Part shown: in pieces, positions 6,411 to 12,263 of the stretch
Position numbering within the stretch: position 1 is the stretch's first letter
How the letters are laid out: every line of letters starts with the position of its first letter
From: a bacterium
GTDB lineage: Bacteria; Desulfobacterota; Anaeroferrophillalia; Anaeroferrophillales; Tharpellaceae
Reading direction: 5' to 3'
DNA length: 12,263 nt
Assembly: GCA_029935295.1 (NCBI GenBank)
Contig: JAOZKP010000063.1
Span: forward strand, 1 to 12,263
Notes under the pieces: model-generated
Databases searched by the model: none
Seen by the model: the letters and a program-made list of their open reading frames with translations, nothing else
Told to the model about the DNA's origin: nothing
Position numbers and translations under genes: made by a program

Positions 6411-9400
6411 ATGTTCTCAAAAATCTACTTCAAAGTTCTCGCCGTAACCATTCTCATAATCGCTGTCTTTGCGGGAGTGATTGTTTTCTATCTCTCCCCC
6501 CAGATTGAAGAGCGTGTGATCCATCTCGAAGAAAAGACTGGTAAGGCCCATCTGCAGGAGATTACAACTGTGGTCAACTCCGCAGCGCGTGAGTTGAACA
6601 GTTATGAGCTGAATGCGATCACAATGCATAAGGAAGAGTTGCGGGATGTAACTGAAGTTGCATCCCGCCTCGTGGAAGAGCTCTATAAATCTTCACAGCC
6701 GGAGCAGATAAGAGAGCATATCCTGACCGAGGTAAATGCTTTCAGGGAAAATCTTTTAAGCTATTACGACCAGAGTCAACAATCTTTCTCACCCCGTGAA
6801 ATCAAGAAAATCATAAAAGATTTTGTTAAACTCTATCGCTATGACAGCGGTACCGGGTATTTTTTCATAAATCATAATACCACCAATGTGTTGCATCCGA
6901 TCAAGCCGGAACTTGAAGGTAGAGATCTGGTTGACCTGCAGGATTCGGATGGCAAATATTTCATTCGAGAGTTTGCCCGGGTTGTCGGGCAGGAAAATGA
7001 AGGTTTCTGTTCTTATAAGTGGCTTAACCCAACTTCAAATGAAATCGAAGAGAAATTAACCTATATCTTCAAATTTCCTCCTTTTGACTGGATTATTGGC
7101 ACCGGTTTTTATCTGCCGGAGGTCAAACGTCAGAAACAGAAAGAGGCCCTCGATTATATTGCCAATCTGCGTTATGGTGATAATGAGTACTTCTTTGTCA
7201 GCAACTACGACTCGGTTTTGATCAGTCATCCGACTTTGAAGGGTCGGGATATGCGGCAGGTCAAAGATCCGAAAGGGATATTGATCGTACCGCCGATGGT
7301 TAAGGTGGCTCGGGAGCATGGCCAGGGTTTTCATAGTTATTCATGGTCTAAATTGAAAGCTGAAGGTAGTCTGCAGGATAAGGGTCAATTGTATGAGAAA
7401 TTGACTTTTACGAAAGATATTAAAGAGTGGCAGTGGGTTATCGGCACAGGTATCTATCTCGACCAGGTGGAGCACGATGTTGCAAGGAAAAAATCTGACC
7501 TGATTAAAAATCTGCGGCAGTTAATGTTGACCACCAGAATCGGAAAGACTGGTTACATCTTTATCTTTGATTCTCAAGGGAATATGATAATTCATCTCAA
7601 CTCCAACATCGAAGGTACAAACACCAGTAAGCTTAAAAATCCTGGCAAAAGTAGTTTCATACTTGACGATTTAGTCGACGCTTATAATTCTGGAGTTCGG
7701 GTTCTCTATTATAAATGGGACAAACCTGAAGATAAGGGGCATTATATTTACGAAAAGGTTTCCTGGATAGATTATAATAAAGATTTTAACTGGTACATCT
7801 GCAGTTCGGCCTATATCTCTGAAATCAATTCCACGGCAAATCAAATACGGCAATATATCGGCGTTATCTCTTTCGTTTTAGTGTTGTTGGCTCTTCTGAT
7901 AAGTGTATTTTTATTCAGAAAGATGTTTAACCCGATTGAAACCCTGTCGCGCAAGGTCCTGCAGGTAAAAAATGGGGATTTGAGTGTCAGAAGTGAGATT
8001 ACTACCGGTGATGAAGTCGGTACTCTGGCCCTGATGTTTGATGAGATGTTAGATACAATCGAAGATAACATTACGACTCTGGATAATAAAGTAAATGAAA
8101 GAACCAGAGATCTGAATGAACAGAAGGAGGTGTTTGAGACCCTTTTTTATCACACTGCTGATGCCGCGACAATTATTAAGAAGGGCAAGTTTATTGATTG
8201 TAACCAGGCGGCGCTAGATATGATTGGTTGTGATAGTCGGGAGGAGTTTCTTAATTCAAACCCATTTCAATTTGCGACCAAGTTACAGCCGGATGGTCAA
8301 CAGACAATAGCCCAGGCTGATGAAATGGTGAAAATTTGTCTCGAAAAAGGTTTTCATCGTTTTGAGTGGGTTATTGCCAGGGTCGACGGAAGTGAATTCT
8401 GGGCCTCGGTTACATTGACCCGGATACGGATTAAAGGAGAGAATCTGCTTTACGTCGTCTTTCGGGATATCTCGGAAGCCCGGAAAATCAAAGATGAGTT
8501 GTTTGAAGCTAAGATCAAGGCGGAAGCGGCGACCCAGTCAAAGTCGGAATTTCTGGCGAATATGTCACATGAAATCCGGACTCCGATGAATGGAATTATG
8601 GGGATGACCCATCTGATACTCCAGACTGCTCTTAACGAAAAGCAGAGAAACTTTTTGCAGAAGATCGAAAGTTCATCCCAGTCTCTCCTGGAAATTATCA
8701 ATGATATCCTTGATTTTTCCAAGATAGAGGCCGGCAAGCTGGAGATTGAAATCATCAATTTTGATCTTTTCGAGGTTATTGATACGGTTGTCGGTCTGGT
8801 TGAGTTTAAAACTCAGGAGAAACAGCTGGAATTGATTGTCAGTTACGGATCGGAACTGGGTCGTAAATTCAGAGGTGATCCGCTGCGGATCTCGCAGATT
8901 CTGACAAATCTGATTGGCAATGCGGTGAAATTTACTGAGTACGGTGAAATTGCGGTCTATGTACAGAGTCTGGAGGAAAACCGGGTTCGTTTTGAGGTCA
9001 GGGATACCGGTATCGGCATGAGTGTTGAGATGCAGGCTAAGCTTTTTCATTCATTTGCCCAGGCTGACGGGGGGACCAGTAGAAAATATGGCGGCACCGG
9101 GCTTGGTCTGGCCATATCCAAGCAGTTGGTTGAGCTGATGGGCGGCACTATCCGGGTTGATTCGAAGGAGGGGCAGGGGAGCTCATTTATCTTTGAACTT
9201 GAACTTGTGCCGGTGGTCGAAGAGTCGGTAAGGCAGACTTTTTCTTTTGCCGGCAAAAGAGTACTGATTGTCGATGATAATTCGACCTGGCAGAAAGTTC
9301 TGGAAAATCTATTGCACACTTTCGCGATTGAGGTGACTGTCGCTGATTCTGGTCAGGACGCGGTTGCCAAACTCAATAATTGCCGCAATAATCCTTTTGA

Positions 9401-10697
9401 TCTGATTCTGATGGATTGGCATATGCCCGGTCTCGACGGGATCGAAACTACCAGACTGATTAACCGCTCCTGTGTTTTGCATGGCGGGCCGCCGCCGACA
9501 GTGATAATGGTCAGTGCTTTCCGGCAGGAGAGTATTGTCGCTTTGGCAAAGGAAGTCGGAATTCATAAATTTATTCCGAAACCAGTTAATCCATCGGTAC
9601 TGCAAGATCTGTTGTGTGAAGTTTTTGTCGATGACAGCCCGGATCTATATCTTAGTCAGGAGTTAAAACCTGCGAGTTTGAAAGATGAATTAATGCGTTT
9701 ACAGAAAAAGGTTATTCTTTTAGCTGAAGATAATACCATCAATCAGGATATTATCATCGGTCTGCTGGATGGCAGTGGCATTACTGTTGATATCGTCAGC
9801 AATGGTCGTCTGGCCGTGAAACAGTGTCGTGAGAAGGATTACGATTTGATACTTATGGATTTGCAGATGCCGGTTCTGGACGGTTATGCCGCCGCGAAAT
9901 TAATTCGCGAGTTTGACCAAGAGATCCCGGTTATCGCGCTTACGGCTAATGCGATGGCCGGTGATGTCGAGAAAACTCATCTTGCCGGGATGAATGAGCA
10001 TCTCAACAAACCGGTTGACGTTGAAAAATTATATGCCGTACTTTTGTACTACCTGGCCGGTAAACCGATTAACAGAAAGGGAAAAAACCGGGATGAAACT
10101 ATCTCAGAAGATGTGGTACCGGCGTTGGCTGCTGATTTCAAATTGATCGATACCCAAAAAGGTTTATCTCACCTGGTCGGTAATGTTGAACTTTATAAAA
10201 AAATACTGCAGAATTTTGTGGCTGAATTTAAAGGTTTGGAGATTGACCTGCAGGATCAGGAGAGTGCTAGAACTATCCACACACTTAAAGGCCTGAGCGG
10301 TAATATCGGGGCCGCTGTCCTGCAGCAGACCTGTCGTGAACTTGAAGAGCATTGGGATGCAGGGTTGCTGCCGCAGCTCTATGAGCAACTGCAGTGTGTG
10401 ATTGCTGAAATTGAACATAACATTCCCGCTGAAAACAGTTTTGACGCTGACTTTGATGAGAAAATTGAGGGCACATTTTTTACTGAAAAAATTGCTGATC
10501 TCAAAGTAGCTCTGGCTCGCAGACGATCAAGAGAGTGTGTGCCGTTAATTGAGGAGATTAAGCAGTATCAACTCAGTTCAGTCCAAAAAGAGTTGCTGTT
10601 AGGTCTCGATGAATTGATCCAGGCGCGGGATTTTAAGGCAGCTTTGACCCTTTTGGAAGGTGATGATGGTGAAAAGGCAAACAATTCTGGCAGTTGA
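6411..10697 (+). CDS. Hybrid sensor histidine kinase: triple Cache-HAMP-PAS-HisKA-HATPase-REC-REC-HPt
   Basis: A 1428-residue inner-membrane sensor with a complete internal phosphorelay. A membrane segment (about 7-29) is followed by a helical stretch and three related extracytoplasmic Cache-like units (about 130-240, 243-358, 362-475). Each starts near a GYFF/EYFF/GYIF motif, and the first two end with IIGTGFYL and VIGTGIYL. A second membrane segment (about 481-503), HAMP (504-560) and PAS (573-690, FRDISEARK at its end) follow. HisKA has H720 in MSHEIRTPMNG. The ATPase shows N837 in NLIGNAVKFT, DTGIGM from D865, and GGTGLGL from 894. Receiver 1 has D955/D956, phospho-acceptor D1002 and K1057. 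Receiver 2 has E1106/D1107, D1150 and K1200. HPt has H1290 in TIHTLKGLSGNIG. A helical tail (about 1360-1425) ends the protein. All relay residues are intact. The gene sits 18 bases after ftsK with a poor ribosome site (TAGGG, 16 bases away) and overlaps the next gene. The ligand cannot be read from the sequence; Cache domains commonly bind small organic acids, amino acids or similar solutes. Confidence 0.95.
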   Translation: MFSKIYFKVLAVTILIIAVFAGVIVFYLSPQIEERVIHLEEKTGKAHLQEITTVVNSAARELNSYELNAITMHKEELRDVTEVASRLVEELYKSSQPEQIREHILTEVNAFRENLLSYYDQSQQSFSPREIKKIIKDFVKLYRYDSGTGYFFINHNTTNVLHPIKPELEGRDLVDLQDSDGKYFIREFARVVGQENEGFCSYKWLNPTSNEIEEKLTYIFKFPPFDWIIGTGFYLPEVKRQKQKEALDYIANLRYGDNEYFFVSNYDSVLISHPTLKGRDMRQVKDPKGILIVPPMVKVAREHGQGFHSYSWSKLKAEGSLQDKGQLYEKLTFTKDIKEWQWVIGTGIYLDQVEHDVARKKSDLIKNLRQLMLTTRIGKTGYIFIFDSQGNMIIHLNSNIEGTNTSKLKNPGKSSFILDDLVDAYNSGVRVLYYKWDKPEDKGHYIYEKVSWIDYNKDFNWYICSSAYISEINSTANQIRQYIGVISFVLVLLALLISVFLFRKMFNPIETLSRKVLQVKNGDLSVRSEITTGDEVGTLALMFDEMLDTIEDNITTLDNKVNERTRDLNEQKEVFETLFYHTADAATIIKKGKFIDCNQAALDMIGCDSREEFLNSNPFQFATKLQPDGQQTIAQADEMVKICLEKGFHRFEWVIARVDGSEFWASVTLTRIRIKGENLLYVVFRDISEARKIKDELFEAKIKAEAATQSKSEFLANMSHEIRTPMNGIMGMTHLILQTALNEKQRNFLQKIESSSQSLLEIINDILDFSKIEAGKLEIEIINFDLFEVIDTVVGLVEFKTQEKQLELIVSYGSELGRKFRGDPLRISQILTNLIGNAVKFTEYGEIAVYVQSLEENRVRFEVRDTGIGMSVEMQAKLFHSFAQADGGTSRKYGGTGLGLAISKQLVELMGGTIRVDSKEGQGSSFIFELELVPVVEESVRQTFSFAGKRVLIVDDNSTWQKVLENLLHTFAIEVTVADSGQDAVAKLNNCRNNPFDLILMDWHMPGLDGIETTRLINRSCVLHGGPPPTVIMVSAFRQESIVALAKEVGIHKFIPKPVNPSVLQDLLCEVFVDDSPDLYLSQELKPASLKDELMRLQKKVILLAEDNTINQDIIIGLLDGSGITVDIVSNGRLAVKQCREKDYDLILMDLQMPVLDGYAAAKLIREFDQEIPVIALTANAMAGDVEKTHLAGMNEHLNKPVDVEKLYAVLLYYLAGKPINRKGKNRDETISEDVVPALAADFKLIDTQKGLSHLVGNVELYKKILQNFVAEFKGLEIDLQDQESARTIHTLKGLSGNIGAAVLQQTCRELEEHWDAGLLPQLYEQLQCVIAEIEHNIPAENSFDADFDEKIEGTFFTEKIADLKVALARRRSRECVPLIEEIKQYQLSSVQKELLLGLDELIQARDFKAALTLLEGDDGEKANNSGS
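10655..10660 (+). promoter_or_regulatory. Ribosome binding site of the receiver-GGDEF gene, inside the kinase gene
   Basis: GGAAGG inside the last codons of the kinase lies five bases before ATG 10666 and eight before GTG 10669. The starts GTG 10660 and ATG 10663 would be too close to it. The placement suggests translational coupling to the kinase. Confidence 0.6.
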
Positions 10698-11547
10698 TGA
10701 TACGGTCGCCAACCTCGATATCCTGGTTAACCTGTTACAGGATTTTGATGTAATCGAAGCGATTGGTGGCGAGGAAGCTTTGGATATTATTGCGCAGGAG
10801 GAGGTCGATCTTATTCTGCTCGATATTATGATGCCGGGCATGGACGGTTATACAGTTTGTCGCAAAATAAAGGAGAATGATCAGAATCAGGATATCCCGA
10901 TAATTTTTATTACCTCGCGCAGTGATGAAAACGCAATTGAGAAAGCTTATGACACTGGCGGGGTTGATTATGTCACTAAACCATTCAAACCGAAAGAGCT
11001 TCTCGCCCGGGTCAAAATCCAGTTAGAGCATCAAGAGATGATTGAAAAACTTGAATTTATGGCCTCGCATGATCCGATGACCGGGATCTACAACCGGCGT
11101 AAATTTTTCGAGTTGGCGAATCGTAAATTCAAAGAGCAACCTGAAAATTTATATGCGGCCATGTTGGATATTGATAAATTTAAGAAGATCAATGACTCCT
11201 ACGGCCATCCCACCGGGGACCGGGTAATCAAGGCGGTTACCGGTGCAATCAGTGATATTTTAGATGAAGGTTCGGTGTTCGGGCGGTTGGGGGGTGAAGA
11301 GTTTGCGATTCTCTGTCATCATTCCGATCAGAACGTCGTGGTGAACAGTCTTGAATTTATTCGAAAGAAAATTGAAAGCCTGGAGGTTCTGAGTGAGAGC
11401 GGAGAGCTGATTAAATGTACAATCAGTGAAGGTGTTGCAAAAGTCGATGAAACTACCCGAAATCTTGATGAACTTCTCCAGCGGGCTGATGAGATGTTGT
11501 ATAAAGCTAAGGGGTCCGGCCGTAATAAGACAATTTTCAGAATCTAG
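10666..11547 (+). CDS. Response regulator diguanylate cyclase (REC-GGDEF)
   Basis: Cytoplasmic two-domain regulator predicted to make c-di-GMP from two GTP when its receiver is phosphorylated. Numbered from ATG 10666 (293 residues), the receiver (1-122) has acidic pair D11/D12, phospho-acceptor D53 in LLDIMMPGMDGY, and K105 in VTKPFKP. The GGDEF domain (about 130-293) begins with HDPMTGIYNRRKF, has the metal-binding D168 in LDIDKFKKIND, and the signature GGEEF at 209-213. GGEEF is an accepted active variant, so catalysis is likely. The RxxD product-inhibition site expected at 200-203 reads DEGS, so feedback inhibition through that site is probably absent. The start overlaps the kinase end by 32 bases in another frame, which ties the pair functionally. 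GTG 10660 and ATG 10663 are alternative in-frame starts, giving one or two extra residues. The layout resembles PleD/WspR-type regulators, but with a single receiver. Confidence 0.93.
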   Translation: MVKRQTILAVDDTVANLDILVNLLQDFDVIEAIGGEEALDIIAQEEVDLILLDIMMPGMDGYTVCRKIKENDQNQDIPIIFITSRSDENAIEKAYDTGGVDYVTKPFKPKELLARVKIQLEHQEMIEKLEFMASHDPMTGIYNRRKFFELANRKFKEQPENLYAAMLDIDKFKKINDSYGHPTGDRVIKAVTGAISDILDEGSVFGRLGGEEFAILCHHSDQNVVVNSLEFIRKKIESLEVLSESGELIKCTISEGVAKVDETTRNLDELLQRADEMLYKAKGSGRNKTIFRI

Positions 11548-11585
11548 ACGACTGTTGGGAGATGGTTCCGGGGGCGTAGCCAGTT

Positions 11586-12263
11586 CTACATAAAGAGAGA
11601 AAAAAACATGGTTGACATCTTGAAAATGACATTCGGAGGATTGCCGCCGCGCATATAGATGTCATCTTCAATTCGAGTGAGAACTTTAGTCATGAGCACT
11701 TCGTAGCCCATATTCAGATAACCTTCAGGCGTTTTTTCATTGCTGATGAAATAGAGTTTTTCCCGCCGGTCATGGTAGACCTTGATGCGCCAGTTAACCT
11801 GACTTAAGTTGCTGTAAAGTTTTTTTAAACGTTCCAGCGGAATTTGCAGGCTGGTAATCATTGTATTCGTATAAGGGGTGTGCTGGTTGTAGCCTTCGTC
11901 AATACTTTTTCTCAATCCCAATCCGAGTAAAGCGATGCGATCTTTGTATTGCGTTTCTTCAGCAAAAACCGCAGTTAAAATCAGATTTGAAGGCAGATTG
12001 TCATAGGGCGTACCGAGGTTTTCCCGGGCTATGAAAATGGAATAAAGTTTTTTTGATTGTTGCATCTGGTCGGGTTCATACTTCGGGTTTTTGAGGTAGA
12101 GCCGGCGACAGAACTCCTCCAGACAGACATAGTGCTGGCGGACATGATGTTTTACCATCAGCACGTCAGAAGTGGTCAGTATCCCGCGCATCCCGCCACG
12201 ATCCCCACATCCCCACAAGCAAGTCAAGAGTGCAAGAATTGTCAGTATTTTTCCTGAATGTCG
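11586..12263 (-). CDS. Putative lipoprotein of unknown function, 5' end beyond the window
   Basis: The - strand frame is open from the right edge to TAG at 11586-11588, giving 225 visible residues. The visible N-terminus is a hydrophobic run KILTILALLTCLWGC. This looks like a type II signal peptide with lipobox LWGC and acylated Cys at 12207-12209. No ATG, GTG or TTG lies upstream of that core in the window, so the start codon is outside it, probably by a few codons. TTG 12227 would cut the signal in half and is not a credible start. The mature part (about 207 residues) is soluble and rich in charged and aromatic residues. Conserved-looking stretches are EEFCRRLYLKNPKYEPD, LSQVNWRIKVYHDRREKLYF and GYLNMGYEVLMTKVLTRIED followed by DIYMRGG. 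I do not recognise a named family or catalytic motif. It converges on the cyclase gene with 38 bases between stop codons, so it belongs to a separate transcription unit. Confidence 0.75.
   Translation of the reverse strand, partial: RHSGKILTILALLTCLWGCGDRGGMRGILTTSDVLMVKHHVRQHYVCLEEFCRRLYLKNPKYEPDQMQQSKKLYSIFIARENLGTPYDNLPSNLILTAVFAEETQYKDRIALLGLGLRKSIDEGYNQHTPYTNTMITSLQIPLERLKKLYSNLSQVNWRIKVYHDRREKLYFISNEKTPEGYLNMGYEVLMTKVLTRIEDDIYMRGGNPPNVIFKMSTMFFSLFM
12201..12263 (-). other. Lipoprotein signal peptide and lipobox (partial)
   Basis: Reading the - strand from the window edge gives RHSGKILTILALLTCLWGCG: a positively charged residue, a short hydrophobic core and LWGC with the invariant Cys. 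This fits signal peptidase II processing. The residue after Cys is Gly, not Asp, so in gamma-proteobacterial terms there is no inner-membrane retention signal. Whether that rule holds in this organism is unknown. Confidence 0.65.

Noticed and set aside
8673..9050. Antisense open frame of 125 codons opposite the kinase ATPase domain
   Set aside because: It overlaps highly constrained kinase motifs and shows no family features; it arises from codon bias.
9171..9178. GGGCAGGG, matching the E. coli FtsK-orienting consensus GGGNAGGG
   Set aside because: About one such match is expected by chance in 12 kb on two strands, and the consensus may differ in this organism.
11548..11585. Terminator between the converging cyclase and lipoprotein genes
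   Set aside because: I could not find a stable inverted repeat with a T-run on either strand in the 38 bases.
12225..12227. TTG as start codon of the lipoprotein gene
   Set aside because: It would remove the basic residue and half the hydrophobic core of the signal peptide, and the frame stays open upstream to the window edge.
12057..12257. Plus-strand open frame opposite the lipoprotein gene
   Set aside because: The opposite strand has a longer frame with a lipobox and family-like motifs, so this one is a shadow.

Overview
The window reads as a chromosomal stretch of a diderm, LPS-bearing bacterium. Six genes lie on the + strand, and one converging lipoprotein gene on the - strand runs off the right edge. 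An LptG-type LPS export permease, an RF2 gene with a classic programmed frameshift, an RNase J and a short-linker FtsK together suggest a deltaproteobacterial (Desulfobacterota-like) lineage. That is an inference from gene content, not a proven assignment. Base composition is moderate: GC-rich codons dominate ftsK, and the sensor half of the kinase gene is more AT-rich.

Layout. Positions 10-1107 encode the LPS transport permease LptG. Positions 1164-2274 encode peptide chain release factor 2 (prfB). Its true start is 25 codons upstream of an in-frame UGA that must be bypassed by +1 frameshifting. Positions 2350-4050 encode ribonuclease J, preceded by a 75-base leader with a hairpin. Five bases after its stop codon comes ftsK (4056-6392), the septal DNA translocase. 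Positions 6411-10697 encode a very large hybrid histidine kinase: three tandem Cache-like sensor modules, HAMP, PAS, HisKA, HATPase, two receivers and an HPt domain. Overlapping its 3' end is a receiver-GGDEF diguanylate cyclase (about 10666-11547). On the opposite strand, 11586-12263 holds the 3' part of a putative lipoprotein gene whose start lies outside the window.

The first four genes are housekeeping functions (envelope biogenesis, translation termination, RNA processing, chromosome segregation), closely spaced in one direction. The last two + strand genes form a signalling pair. The kinase senses an extracytoplasmic cue through its Cache modules, runs a complete His-Asp-His relay inside one protein, and most plausibly passes phosphate to the receiver of the adjacent cyclase to change c-di-GMP output. 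No RNA gene, mobile element, CRISPR array or convincing terminator was found. No gene-free stretch exceeds about 80 bases. I see no clearly new defence or mobile system. The items most worth a second look are the RF2 recoding site, the kinase-cyclase module and the unidentified lipoprotein.
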